The position numbers and the translations under genes were made by a program. Of a stretch of DNA of 64,000 bases, positions 15,146-24,361 are shown piece by piece; the first letter of the stretch is position 1; every line of letters starts with the position of its first letter. The notes under the pieces were generated by a model. That model was not told the origin of the DNA. It did no database searches and saw only the letters and a program-made list of their open reading frames with translations. The DNA comes from Acidobacteriota bacterium. GTDB taxonomy: Bacteria; Acidobacteriota; Vicinamibacteria; Vicinamibacterales; CAVVIG01. Location of the stretch: assembly GCA_018268955.1 (NCBI GenBank), contig JAFDVO010000011.1:1-64000 (forward strand), written 5' to 3'.

Positions 15146-17965
15146 TCAGAACCGAATCCTCGCCGCGAACTGCATCTGGCGCGCCGGCCCCGCTGCCGTA
15201 GGCTGGAACGCGAGCGTGCCATTCTCGTCGGGCCTCACGCCGCTCGCCCCGTAGTTGAAGAAGCCGGAGAAGTTCGTCCGGTTGAAGAGGTTGAAGATGT
15301 CCGCGCGTAGCTGGATCCGCGTGACACCGACCGGCAGTTCGCGTGCGAGCCCAAGGTCGAACTGCGCGAAGCCCGCGGTGCGCTCGCTGTTGCGACCCAC
15401 ACCCGCCGGGCGGTCGTTGAAGATGGTGTCGCCGTTGTTGTCGAGCCCGGTCGTGACGTTGAGGGGCTGGCCGCTCGAGAGGAAGAGCACCGGCACGACA
15501 TCGAGCAGGTGCGGCACCCGCACCAGGCCGTTCACGGCCAGAATGTGGCGCCGATCGTTCAGGCTCGGCCCGAGTTCGGCGTCCGGGACTCGGGCGTCCA
15601 TCGCGCGAAAATTGATGTCGTCCGTGTCGTTCTCGATGCGAGAGAGGGTGTAGGCGACGTCGAAAGCCACGCCGTGACCGAGTGTGCGGCGTGCGTTGAC
15701 GTAGAGACCGTCAAACCGGCTGTGACCACTCGACTGATCCTGCTCGATCAACCTGAAGCCACCCGCCGCGGGCACCAGCGGGCGCGTAGCATCGGCGGCA
15801 GCAACAGTCCGGAGGCTGGCAGCGGCCATGGATGCCGGTGCATTGATGTCGACGCGGCGGATCAGATGCCGACCACGGGCGTAAACGTAGTCGAGGCTGA
15901 CCGAAAAGCCACCAGGGGCCGTCAGCACGTAGCCTGCGGAGGCCTGCGCGGTCGAGGGGCTCTGCAGGTTCGGGTCGAACACCTGGACGTTGCGCGGCGG
16001 CAACCGCGAGAGTGGCACGTTCTGGTAGGCGGTTCGCGGCAGTTGAGCCGGGAATGTTGGTGGCGCGAACGGCGTGCCCGGCGCGAACGTCACCGACACG
16101 GCCCCGCCGTTCGGATCGTTGAAGATCGTGTCCGAATACACGGCGAAGGGTATGCGCTCGTAGAAGACCCCGTATCCGCCGCGCAGCTGATGGCGGGTGC
16201 TGCCCCTGGGCGTCCAACTCAGGCCCACACGGGGTGCGATGTTGTTCATGTCGCCGTCAGCGACCGGCGTGTGCGTCACCGAGTCGTAGTCCCACCGTGC
16301 GCCAAGCGTCACGCTGAGGTCGGTGCCGAGGCGAAAGGCGTCTTCGGCGAACGCCGCGCTCAGGGTCTGCGCGCTGTTCACCACGGGATTGACGAAGCTT
16401 TGCGAGTAGGAGAGGACGCTGATGTCGCGTGGAAGGTCCGCCAGCGTCAGGAACGGCCCGCTCGGGCGGAGGGTCCGCCCCTGGAGGTCGACGACGTAGG
16501 CACCGCGGGCGCCGGGCCCCGAGCGGATGGTGAAATCACCGCGCAGGACATCGACCCCCGCACGCAGTGTGTGCCGACCCGCCTGCCGCGTGTAGACGTC
16601 GCGCAGTTGCAGGTCGGTCTCGGTCCAGAAGAAGTCGTCCGACACGCCGCCGATCGTCGCAAGCGTCGCGCCCCGATCCGTCACGACCACCCGGGGACCG
16701 CCATCGAGGGAGGCCCAGTTTGCGCGAAGCTGTCCCACCTGGACGCCCACTTCATTGAAGCCGACCCCTGCCGTGGTCCGATGTGTGAACGCCGCGAATT
16801 GGTTGCGGTAGTTGACCGAGAGTCCGGCCGACGGCAGCGTCAGGCCGCCGACGAAGCCGGCATCGCCGTCATGCGTGTAGTCCGAGAGGTGCGCGCGCAC
16901 GGTCGACACGTTCGCGTCGTTCCAGCGCACGTCCGTTTTCACCAGACCCGTCTGGTTGCGGAAGGCGGTGGAGGCCAGACCGGCAGCGAGCGGCGAGGTC
17001 AAGATGGCGTCCTGCGATTCCCGGGTCACCTCCAGGTCGCCGAAGTAGAACAGGCGGTCGCGCACCAGGGCGCCGCCAAGCGAACCGCCCGCCTGTTGAC
17101 GCTGGAAGCTGTCGTCGATGACCTGCCCGTTCGCGTCTTTCGGCGCGAAGTAGTTCGGCGAGTCAACCACCGCACCCGGCCGGACCACGTAGAACGCGTC
17201 GCCCCATTGGCGGTTTCCGCCGCTTCGCGTCGTGACGGAAAAGACGCCGTTGCCAGTCCGTCCGTATTCAGGCGCGTACGCGTTGACGCGCACCTGCAGG
17301 TCGTCGGTCGACCCCAGCGTGACCGGCAGCTTGGGGCCGCCGAGGAACAGGTCGGTATTGTCGAAGCCGTCTACCGTATAGTTCGCGGTGAGCGACGAGG
17401 CCCCATTGATGGTGAGCCGCGGTGCAAGGTTGTAGAAGCCTCGGGCAGGAGCTGCGCCAGGCACGAGGTACGCGGACGCAATGAGGTCGCGTCCGTTGTT
17501 CGGCAGTCGGTCCAACTGCTCGCGGTTCAGACGACCCCCGAGTGCAGGCGACGAGGCGCGGACGCCGAGGCCGCTGTCGGCGCTCACCGACACTGACTCG
17601 CTGACGCCTGGCACCTGCAGCATCAGATCGACCAGACGTCGCTCACCGCTCGCGAGGGGGGCGAGTGGTGTCCTCACCGGCGCAAAGCCGTCGGCCACGG
17701 CTTCTACCGTGAGGTCGACCGCCGTGAGCACTCCCTGGAACTCGTAACCGCCGTCAGGTGCGGTAACCACGTCTCGACGAATGGCTACATCCGTCCCTGA
17801 CAGCACGACCCGGGCGCCGGCCACCGCCGCTCCGGAGGGGTCGCGCACGACGCCGGTGACCACGGAACTCGATTGCGCGGATATCGAGGCCTCCGCTATC
17901 GCGACCAGCAAAAGGAAAGTCCCCCGCAGTACAACCCCGCTCCGTCGGTATCGCGACCACGTCAC
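15146..17965 (-). CDS. TonB-dependent receptor, carboxypeptidase-regulatory-like (Oar-type)
   Basis: 939 residues from the GTG at 17965, preceded by GGAGGG at 8-nt spacing; upstream ATGs would place the promoter inside the gene. A signal peptide (VVLRGTFLLLVAIAEASISAQ) is followed by a carboxypeptidase-regulatory-like beta-sandwich (VVTGVVRDPSGAAVAGARVVLSG). Next come a plug domain (LPNNGRDLIASAYLVPGAAP, LTINGASSLTANYTVDG) and a long beta-barrel ending FNLFNRTNFSGFFNYGASG...FAARIRF, with the usual C-terminal Phe. Such receptors import large or rare ligands through the outer membrane. Convergent with the ynj-like operon (6-nt gap), it is probably the outer-membrane partner of that transporter. 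Confidence 0.85.
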   Translation of the reverse strand: MTWSRYRRSGVVLRGTFLLLVAIAEASISAQSSSVVTGVVRDPSGAAVAGARVVLSGTDVAIRRDVVTAPDGGYEFQGVLTAVDLTVEAVADGFAPVRTPLAPLASGERRLVDLMLQVPGVSESVSVSADSGLGVRASSPALGGRLNREQLDRLPNNGRDLIASAYLVPGAAPARGFYNLAPRLTINGASSLTANYTVDGFDNTDLFLGGPKLPVTLGSTDDLQVRVNAYAPEYGRTGNGVFSVTTRSGGNRQWGDAFYVVRPGAVVDSPNYFAPKDANGQVIDDSFQRQQAGGSLGGALVRDRLFYFGDLEVTRESQDAILTSPLAAGLASTAFRNQTGLVKTDVRWNDANVSTVRAHLSDYTHDGDAGFVGGLTLPSAGLSVNYRNQFAAFTHRTTAGVGFNEVGVQVGQLRANWASLDGGPRVVVTDRGATLATIGGVSDDFFWTETDLQLRDVYTRQAGRHTLRAGVDVLRGDFTIRSGPGARGAYVVDLQGRTLRPSGPFLTLADLPRDISVLSYSQSFVNPVVNSAQTLSAAFAEDAFRLGTDLSVTLGARWDYDSVTHTPVADGDMNNIAPRVGLSWTPRGSTRHQLRGGYGVFYERIPFAVYSDTIFNDPNGGAVSVTFAPGTPFAPPTFPAQLPRTAYQNVPLSRLPPRNVQVFDPNLQSPSTAQASAGYVLTAPGGFSVSLDYVYARGRHLIRRVDINAPASMAAASLRTVAAADATRPLVPAAGGFRLIEQDQSSGHSRFDGLYVNARRTLGHGVAFDVAYTLSRIENDTDDINFRAMDARVPDAELGPSLNDRRHILAVNGLVRVPHLLDVVPVLFLSSGQPLNVTTGLDNNGDTIFNDRPAGVGRNSERTAGFAQFDLGLARELPVGVTRIQLRADIFNLFNRTNFSGFFNYGASGVRPDENGTLAFQPTAAGPARQMQFAARIRF

Positions 17966-18041
17966 CTCAGCTACCCTCCGGCGGGCGCGACGCCGAAGCC
18001 CGGGACAACCCCCTGCATCTCGTGCGCGTACCGCTGGATCG

Positions 18042-18070
18042 TGGGTGTCGCAGGCACCCAGATTCTTACA
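18042..18070 (-). promoter_or_regulatory. ECF promoter (type A) of the TonB-dependent receptor
   Basis: Minus strand TGTAAG (18070-18065), 17 nt, CACCCA (18047-18042). The leader to the GTG at 17965 would be about 70 nt. It is back to back with the thioredoxin-gene promoter, with the same 39-bp span between outer -35 edges as at 10539-10577. Confidence 0.65.
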
Positions 18071-18097
18071 GCGGCGGAACCACTCGGCCGCCGACTC

Positions 18098-18125
18098 TGT
18101 AAGGTGGCTCACATTTCCTCACTTC
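18098..18125 (+). promoter_or_regulatory. ECF promoter (type A variant) of the TlpA-like gene
   Basis: TGTAAG (18098-18103), 16 nt, CACTTC (18120-18125). The spacer is one base shorter than in the other four sites, so this is the weakest member of the set. It lies 38 nt before the ATG at 18164. Confidence 0.5.
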
Positions 18126-18163
18126 ACGGGCACATCCGGCCCGCAACTGCGCTCTAATACGGC

Positions 18164-19142
18164 ATGCTCAACGCATTCAGCTTTCGTCGCATCGTCTGCG
18201 CCACCCTTGTGCTCACCGGCGTCCTGCTCGGTTGTGCGCCCCAGGCACTGGCACAGACTCCCACCCTGACGGCCGCGGTCCGCGCGGCGATCGCCAGGCA
18301 GGACTTCGCCGCCGCCGAACAACTCGTCGCGAACGACCGCAACACTCGCGGCATTACCCCGGACGGGCTCGAAGCCATGTCCTGGCTCGGACGTGGTGCG
18401 CTGGCGGCGCAACGCTGGGATGCGGCCGACGCCTTTGCCCGCGACACCTATGCGCTGGCCGTCGCTGCCCTCAACGGGCGGACGATGGACCAGGAACCGC
18501 ACCTGCCGATCGCGATCGGGGCCGCCATGGAAGTGCGAGCCCAAGTGGCCGCGCATCGCGGTGAGCGCAGCGAGGCGGTGGCGATGCTCCAGCGCGAGCT
18601 GACGACCTACAAGGACACGTCGCTGGTCAAACGCATCCAGAAGAACATCAACCTGCTGAGCCTCGAAGGCACGGTAGCCCCGGCCCTCGACCTCTCTGAA
18701 TCGCTCGCGGCGAAGCCGCTCTCGCTGAACGACGTGAAGGGCAAGGTGGTGGTGCTCTTCTTCTGGGCGCACTGGTGCCCGGACTGCAAGACGCAGGCGC
18801 CAATTCTGAAGGAGCTTCTCGACGGTTACGGCGGTCGTGGGCTGACGGTGGTTGCGCCGACGCAGCGCTATGGCTACGTCGCCCTGGGGCAAGGAGGCCG
18901 GTCCGCAGGAAGAGAACAACTACATCGAGGAGATCCGCGCCACCTATTACGGATTCCTCCCGCCGAACACCATCGCGATGAGCGAGTCGAATCACCGCCG
19001 CTACGGCGTCAGCACGACCCCCACCCTCGTCGTGCTCGATCGGCAAGGGATCGTGCGGAGCTATCACCCCGGCAACATGAGCAAGGCCGAACTCGAACCG
19101 CTGGTGATGCGCCTGCTCAACGATCAGGCCCGTACGCGCTAG
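18164..19142 (+). pseudogene. TlpA/AhpC-like thioredoxin lipoprotein with a frame break
   Basis: The first frame (18164 to about 18890) encodes a lipoprotein signal (LTGVLLGCAPQ), a helical N-terminal domain of about 130 residues and a thioredoxin core with the active site WAHWCPDCKTQAP. It loses homology after PTQRYGYVA. The next frame continues GKEAGPQEENNYIEEIR, then the cis-Pro region GVSTTPTLVVLDRQG, to a stop at 19142. One extra base near the GGGG at about 18886-18889 would explain the break. It may be a sequencing error or a real recent mutation. The protein would act in the periplasm as a thiol reductant or resolving protein, beside the receptor and under the same promoter type. Confidence 0.75.
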
Positions 19143-19489
19143 GGTCACACCGGGCGAAAGCCGCCGGAGCCGAGCTAGGCTTCTGGCCCTCCCGGCGTCG
19201 ATCTCATGACGTGAAGCCTGAACTGAGGCAACCCGCAGCGCATCAACGCCGAGCCGTGTAACGTGCGGTTGCGGATCGACCGTCGCCAGATGTCGCGTGG
19301 ACGATCCAACCTGTGACGTCAGCCTGTCGCGCGCGCACGAGGATAGCCGCGGACGTGGCATCAGCGGAAGGCAAGGCCTCCTGACGCCGTATCACTGGAG
19401 GCGCTGACGATGTGGCGTGAGCCCGCGCAGCGGGCCTCGATGCGCAACGGGCCGCGAGCCCCATTGTGCGGTCGACTCTGCAGGTTGCC
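19143..19489. other. Intergenic region without recognised features
   Basis: 347 nt between the convergent thioredoxin-like gene and dsbD. I see no coding frame with homology, no tRNA and no strong terminator. It contains only scattered short GC-rich inverted repeats. Confidence 0.4.
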
Positions 19490-21247
19490 TCATTTCGCGG
19501 GCTCGCTTGCAGTGACAGGCCTGAGGACGACGTAGGTGGGCAACCCGATGGCGTGAAAGCGATCCATGACGGAACGGGCCGGTTCCTCATCTGGCTGCTC
19601 TGCCTGGAACTTCACCTTCACGTAGCCTGACAACGCCGCAATGACGGCGGGATCCTCGAAGGTCGTCTCGTCCATCGTCAGGCAGTTCTTGCACCACGTG
19701 GCCCACAGGTCAACGAGCACCGGCTTGCGCTCGCGCGTGGCCGCGGCCAGCCCTTCTGACATCGATGCGTGCCATCCGGAGTTCACCTTGGCCTCGACGC
19801 TGGCGGTCACCTGATCGGCATTGACCCACCGGTCGGCAAGCAGCCCATAGGCCACGTAGCCGTAGTACGCCGCAGTGGACAGGATCACGACGCCAAAGCC
19901 GTGCTTGACGCGGGTCATCCACGCGCCGGGCCGCGGGAGGGCGGCGATCCCCGCACCCGCAATCGGCCACGGCAAGGCCATCCCGAGACCGAGCAGAAAG
20001 GGTAGGGCCAGCGCAACGGTGTGTCCCGACGCGTACAGGCTGGTCGAGAACAGCACAACCTGGATCACGACGGGGGCCACGCAGGCGCCGGCCAGCAGTG
20101 CGGCAACGGCCCCCATCGAGAACGCCAGCACGAATGTGCCCTTACTTTGGGACGCACTGAAGCGACTCGACAGTTTCGACAGGTCGATCGTCACCATGTC
20201 GAACATAGCCAGGCCCAGCACGATGAACAGCGCGGCGATGCCGACGTTGAACCACGGCGAGGCATTGAGCGTACCGAAGGTGCCCGCCGTGAGGATGACG
20301 ATGAGGCCGAGGACGCCGTAGACCGCAGCCATGGCGGCGCCGTAGGCCGCGCCGAGAAATAGTCCGCGGCGGCGCGAGCCCGCCTGGCTACCGGCGCCGA
20401 TGATCGCAAGATTGATCGGAATCATCGGCAGGACGCATGGCGTCAGGTTCAGCGCCAGCCCTCCGAGGACGACGAGCAGCACGATCGCGAGCGGTCCCCG
20501 CCCGTCGAACCAGCCAACCTCACGCACTCCCGCTTCGGCGTTGTGCAGAAAGCCGATGAATTCGCCGCTGTCGAGATACCCACCGGTCGTGGCGGCCACG
20601 TCGAAGCCCGCAAGCGCCGCGAGTGGATCCTCGGCGGACGCCGTTCGCTCAACCGGTTCAGCGGCCCTGGCCCCCTCTTCCCACTCACCGTGTGCCGTGC
20701 CGAAGTGAACGCGGTCCAGCTCGACGTTCACGTCGCGGGTGATGGGCGTCACCGACGGTACCACTCGGACCGTCCAGGAGACAGGCGTCGTGGTCGGGGC
20801 ATAACACATGGCTTCGTCGCAGGTCTGGTATCGCAGCCGCCCGGGGATGATCAACTCGCCAGGCGTGGCACTTGCTGCGACGTTCAGGCGCACGCCGATC
20901 GTGAATTGGTGCTCGAAGACGGCGAGCGGCTGGGTCGAACCCTGCTGTCGCAGGTCCGATGCCACAGGAAAGACGATCTCTTCAACCGTCACCCCGCTGG
21001 GCGGACTGACGGTCACCACCGTCGGGATGAACGCTGGATCACGGGGAGCGTTCGACTGGACGTGCAGGCCGTCGGCCAGCGTCACGGCCACGCCGACCTT
21101 GAGGTCGTCTCCCGCGTGCACCGAGTCACTCTCGGCGAGGATCCGGACGTCCGCTGCCCGTGGGCGGACCTGACCCGAGGTCGGGGTTGCCTGCAACAGC
21201 GCCGCAGCACCAGTCACCAGCACCAGGACGGATCGGAATCGAATCAC
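19490..21247 (-). CDS. dsbD: Thiol:disulfide interchange protein DsbD
   Basis: 585 residues from the GTG at 21247, which has AGGTG at good spacing; a GTG at 21256 would add three residues but abuts the AGG. A signal peptide is followed by a periplasmic DsbD-alpha-like domain with the pair CDEAMC, then a membrane domain of eight helices with the two conserved Cys (LNLTPCVLPMIP and LLAGACVAPVVIQ), and a C-terminal thioredoxin domain with WATWCKNC. DsbD moves electrons from cytoplasmic thioredoxin to periplasmic disulfides, including those needed for copper and cytochrome assembly. It carries its own type B ECF promoter, so it can be expressed apart from the upstream bufferin genes. Confidence 0.92.
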   Translation of the reverse strand: MIRFRSVLVLVTGAAALLQATPTSGQVRPRAADVRILAESDSVHAGDDLKVGVAVTLADGLHVQSNAPRDPAFIPTVVTVSPPSGVTVEEIVFPVASDLRQQGSTQPLAVFEHQFTIGVRLNVAASATPGELIIPGRLRYQTCDEAMCYAPTTTPVSWTVRVVPSVTPITRDVNVELDRVHFGTAHGEWEEGARAAEPVERTASAEDPLAALAGFDVAATTGGYLDSGEFIGFLHNAEAGVREVGWFDGRGPLAIVLLVVLGGLALNLTPCVLPMIPINLAIIGAGSQAGSRRRGLFLGAAYGAAMAAVYGVLGLIVILTAGTFGTLNASPWFNVGIAALFIVLGLAMFDMVTIDLSKLSSRFSASQSKGTFVLAFSMGAVAALLAGACVAPVVIQVVLFSTSLYASGHTVALALPFLLGLGMALPWPIAGAGIAALPRPGAWMTRVKHGFGVVILSTAAYYGYVAYGLLADRWVNADQVTASVEAKVNSGWHASMSEGLAAATRERKPVLVDLWATWCKNCLTMDETTFEDPAVIAALSGYVKVKFQAEQPDEEPARSVMDRFHAIGLPTYVVLRPVTASEPAK

Positions 21248-21294
21248 GCGTGTCACCTGTCATGGCAGGGCCGCGTCCATTCGCGGCTACGGGT

Positions 21295-21323
21295 GAAACG
21301 CGTGATGGCCGGGGAATATTCCA
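21295..21323 (-). promoter_or_regulatory. ECF promoter (type B) of dsbD
   Basis: Minus strand TGGAATATT (21323-21315), 13 nt, GCGTTTC (21301-21295). The same sequence pair with the same spacing occurs twice more at 28013-28076. It lies in the 86-nt gap between the CusF-like gene and dsbD. Confidence 0.7.
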
Positions 21324-21333
21324 GGACGCGGTT

Positions 21334-22365
21334 TCAGGGGTCGCGAGAGAACGCAGGAAATGTGAAATCGAACACCTGCCCCTTCGGCTCGGCCGGCTTG
21401 AACTTCATCTCAAGGCTCAGGCTGATCGGCAGCTGGGCTCCCGGAATTACTACCTGCAGCGTGTTGCCGTCGCGGCTGCCACCTGGCGTGAGGCTGAGGG
21501 CCTGGCCGGTCGGAGTACCGTTGGTATCGGTCTGCCGAACGCTCCCCGTGAAGCCCGCCGCACGCAGCGGCCGCGTCATGTCGTCATAAAAGTAGACGCG
21601 GAAGATGTTCGGCGGAACGAACGTGCCTTCGAGGTGATGCCACTGATCGGACGACATGAACAGCAACCCTCCATGCCGTGGGTTGTGATCGCCGTGCGGA
21701 CGACGCTCGAACAACTTGCTACGTGGTGAGCCGTCCGGGCATACCCCCGGTGTCAGTTCGCGAACCGACTTGTGCGCGTCACATGTGAAGTAGAGCGCCG
21801 CAGTGATCGGCACCATCTCGCTCCGGTCGATCGGACACACGCCAGGCGCGTCGCGGATGAACATCTGCACGCGCAGGCACGAGTAGGCCGTGACGAGCCG
21901 AATGGGCACCAGCGCCGCGCCGGACTTCGGGCAGCGCCCAGGTTTGTCGTCGATCACGGTCTCCTCGCCTGGCGACGGACAGACATAAGAGAGGTCCGGC
22001 AGGTCGGGCACCACTGGCGCTGCCGCCCTGACGGGCGCCCGTGGCGGCGCCGCGATCCGCACGTTGAATAGCGTGGTGAAGTTGCCGGCACGAACCGTCG
22101 CCGTGATGCGGTCGCCCTTCTTCAGGCGGACCAGCACGTCGGCTGGCTCGAGCCGGTAGCTCATCGTCATCGCCGCCATCCAGCCGGGCACGTCGTCGTT
22201 GGCGACGCTGGCCGTCCGCTGTGCCGTGTCGACGGCCTCCACCGTGCCGCGCAAGCTGAACTCCTGTGTCGACGCCTGTGCCTGCGCGGGGACCGCAGGC
22301 ATGACCCACAGGAGCAGTGCGTGCGCGAACATCGCGGCCAATCCGGCGCGTTCTATCAGGAACAT
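21334..22365 (-). CDS. Secreted multi-domain metal-binding protein (CusF-like plus Cys-rich repeats)
   Basis: 343 residues from the ATG at 22365, with GGAG upstream. After a signal peptide comes a copper-binding CusF-like module ([15 protein letters not shown], then [16 protein letters not shown] with a Trp/Met-rich site). Three heavy-metal-binding-like Cys units follow (YVCPSP...GRCPKSG, YSCLRVQ...[19 protein letters not shown]...GVCPDG). The last part ([24 protein letters not shown]) is His/Met-rich and then forms a beta-sandwich-like domain. Probable periplasmic copper handling. Stop-to-start contact with the DUF3179 gene (6 nt overlap) shows they belong to one operon. Confidence 0.75.
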   Translation of the reverse strand: MFLIERAGLAAMFAHALLLWVMPAVPAQAQASTQEFSLRGTVEAVDTAQRTASVANDDVPGWMAAMTMSYRLEPADVLVRLKKGDRITATVRAGNFTTLFNVRIAAPPRAPVRAAAPVVPDLPDLSYVCPSPGEETVIDDKPGRCPKSGAALVPIRLVTAYSCLRVQMFIRDAPGVCPIDRSEMVPITAALYFTCDAHKSVRELTPGVCPDGSPRSKLFERRPHGDHNPRHGGLLFMSSDQWHHLEGTFVPPNIFRVYFYDDMTRPLRAAGFTGSVRQTDTNGTPTGQALSLTPGGSRDGNTLQVVIPGAQLPISLSLEMKFKPAEPKGQVFDFTFPAFSRDP

Positions 22366-22370
22366 CCGCT

Positions 22371-23843
22371 TCACTCCAGTAGCAGGGTGTCGGGAAACTG
22401 CGCGAACCATCCGAACCAGAACGCGCGCTGGGCAGAGACCCGAGGAGCGAACTCGCCAGCGGTGGTACCCTCAGGCACCAGCGCATCCTCGGTCAGGCGC
22501 CATCGGCGGCCGCGGGCGTCCACTATCCGTGCCGCGTTCGCCTGCTTCGGCCACGCGTCGGCTACGGCAAACACCCGGTTGGCGCCACTCTGATCCGACA
22601 CGACGACGTAGTGCCGTTCGCCTGAGGAGAATGCGTACACCGCGTGCTTCTTCAGGAGCCGGACGTCGATGGCAACTGGCAGGGTCCCGCCCGATCCGCC
22701 GGGCAGGCGCATGACGAGGACTTCATCCTTCAGCGCGAGTCGACGGTCGGTCCGCGACACCTGGAACATCAGCTGGTCCGACGCGAAGTAGTCGCGGTAG
22801 GCAGCGCCTTCCGAGTAGTCCCGGTTGTACCCCGTGTCGAGCGACAACACGGTGGTCTCGGGGTGCGCGGTCTTCCACGCCTTCCACGTCGTGGTGACGA
22901 CCGGCCTCGTGCGGAGGGACAGGCTGGTCCCGGCGAGCGCTCCGACGACCGGCTTGCCTTCGAACGTGGACCACAGCGAATTCGTCTCTTCGTCGAACAT
23001 GAGCTTGTTGGACTGGTACAGCAGCCCACTGGTGCCGAAGTGAAACGACCGGCCACCTGCCGTGCTTTCGTAGGGCATGACTGTGCCGCACAGCGTGCAG
23101 TAGACGATGGCGAGGTCCACGCCGCCGAGGCGGTCGAGCGCCAGCTCGTGCCACGCGAGAATCCGTCGAGGGTAAGCGCGGGCCTCGCCGTTCACAAAAA
23201 GCCCGAACACCACGTTCGAGTCCTTCATGAAGGAGGCGTGGTTGGCAGCGACGTACCTGGGCTGCCGGAGCGGCGGAATACCGTTCACACGCACTCCGCC
23301 CCAGTCGATTTCGTCGAGCCGAATCAGTGCGCGGACGCCGTCCGGGAAGAAGGCGCCAAGCCGGGGATCGAGCTGCGAGTAGACCACCCGCTTCAACGCG
23401 GCAAAGTCCGGATGCGGCTCATACGGGCTCCGCCACAGCCAGGCCCGCCAGCGGTCCAGGTCGTCCCCGAACTTCTGTCCGGTCCGCTGCTCGAGAAACT
23501 GGAGTAGTCGTCGCCGGGCCGGCGAGCCGGGATCGCCGAGCGGTGAGATCGGCTCGCCGGCGCGCCCCGCGCCGCCCGCATCGGCGGCGGACGCTGAAGC
23601 GGCAATGTCCACTGGGCGGGCCTGCCTGGGCGCGCGCATGAAGCGCGCCAGTTCAATCAGCAGCCCGGCGTAGCCGTTGCGCCATTCGGCCTGAATGGTC
23701 TGCAAGGCCGGTTCACTGGTTCGCCGATCCTCTGATGCAGCATCGACGAACCGCGCTATCGGCACGGGCGCCTGCGCGCGCCCCGACGCCAGCGGGCCCG
23801 CGAGGGTCAGCGTCACGACGATGCCTGATACACGTTTCATCAT
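22371..23843 (-). CDS. DUF3179 domain-containing secreted protein
   Basis: 490 residues from the tandem ATGs at 23843/23840. A signal peptide ([16 protein letters not shown]) is followed by a helical N-terminal region of about 130 residues. The DUF3179 core is recognisable by [44 protein letters not shown] and [13 protein letters not shown]. The C-T-L-C-G-T motif and nearby His residues suggest a metal site; the activity of the family is not established. Its place between DoxX and the CusF-like gene ties it to periplasmic metal or redox homeostasis. Confidence 0.8.
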   Translation of the reverse strand: MMKRVSGIVVTLTLAGPLASGRAQAPVPIARFVDAASEDRRTSEPALQTIQAEWRNGYAGLLIELARFMRAPRQARPVDIAASASAADAGGAGRAGEPISPLGDPGSPARRRLLQFLEQRTGQKFGDDLDRWRAWLWRSPYEPHPDFAALKRVVYSQLDPRLGAFFPDGVRALIRLDEIDWGGVRVNGIPPLRQPRYVAANHASFMKDSNVVFGLFVNGEARAYPRRILAWHELALDRLGGVDLAIVYCTLCGTVMPYESTAGGRSFHFGTSGLLYQSNKLMFDEETNSLWSTFEGKPVVGALAGTSLSLRTRPVVTTTWKAWKTAHPETTVLSLDTGYNRDYSEGAAYRDYFASDQLMFQVSRTDRRLALKDEVLVMRLPGGSGGTLPVAIDVRLLKKHAVYAFSSGERHYVVVSDQSGANRVFAVADAWPKQANAARIVDARGRRWRLTEDALVPEGTTAGEFAPRVSAQRAFWFGWFAQFPDTLLLE

Positions 23844-23887
23844 GGTCCGCCTGTGAGAGGTGAGGCCGCAATGACCACGTGGTGCCG

Positions 23888-24361
23888 CTAACGCGTACCC
23901 GTGCGCCCCTTCCACCACCGGCCGATCAAGTAGTCCAGCGACATCTGTCCGCCACCCCGCGTGAGCAGCATCAGCAGCCCCGACGCCCAGAGCAGATGGT
24001 CGGTCCATGCGTCCGGGTAGACGAAGGTCTGGATCACCACAATCATCCCGAAGAACGGCAGCGTGGCCACCCGCGTCGCCAGGCCGAGCAGCAGCAAGGT
24101 CGAGAACGTCAGTTCGTTGAACGTCGCCATCTTCGCGAGCAGCGCCGGATCGATGAGCGGCACCTTGTATTCGTCGCGGAAGAGAAGCAGCGTGATCTGC
24201 CACGACTCGTACTTCAGCAGGCCGGCCTTGAGGAAGACCGCGCCGATGCCGAGACGCGAGACGAGGAGGATCAGCGACAGCGGCACATCGGCCAGCTTGC
24301 CGCGGACGGTATCGAGTAGCGCCAGTGGGCGCATGGTTGGTGAGGCGGCAGCAGTCGTCAC
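23888..24361 (-). CDS. DoxX family membrane protein of the bufferin cluster
   Basis: 157 residues if the GTG at 24361 is used (GTGA overlap with bufC-like); an internal ATG at 24334 is the alternative. Four membrane helices follow the DoxX pattern: LILLVSRLGIGAVFLKAGLLKYESW, FNELTFSTLLLLGLATRVATLP, FGMIVVIQTFVYPDAWTDHLLWASGLLMLLTRGGG-x-SLDYLIG. DoxX proteins are common last genes of bufferin or gig-type clusters; they may link thiol oxidation to the quinone pool. The function in this context is inferred from neighbourhood. Confidence 0.82.
   Translation of the reverse strand: MTTAAASPTMRPLALLDTVRGKLADVPLSLILLVSRLGIGAVFLKAGLLKYESWQITLLLFRDEYKVPLIDPALLAKMATFNELTFSTLLLLGLATRVATLPFFGMIVVIQTFVYPDAWTDHLLWASGLLMLLTRGGGQMSLDYLIGRWWKGRTGTR

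Noticed and set aside
15509-17596. 695-codon open frame on the plus strand opposite the TonB receptor
   Set aside because: It is antisense to a clear receptor gene, has Arg/Val-rich composition without motifs, and is expected from codon bias in GC-rich DNA. The same holds for long antisense frames at 38451-40079, 46375-47370, 48697-49896 and 60726-62237.
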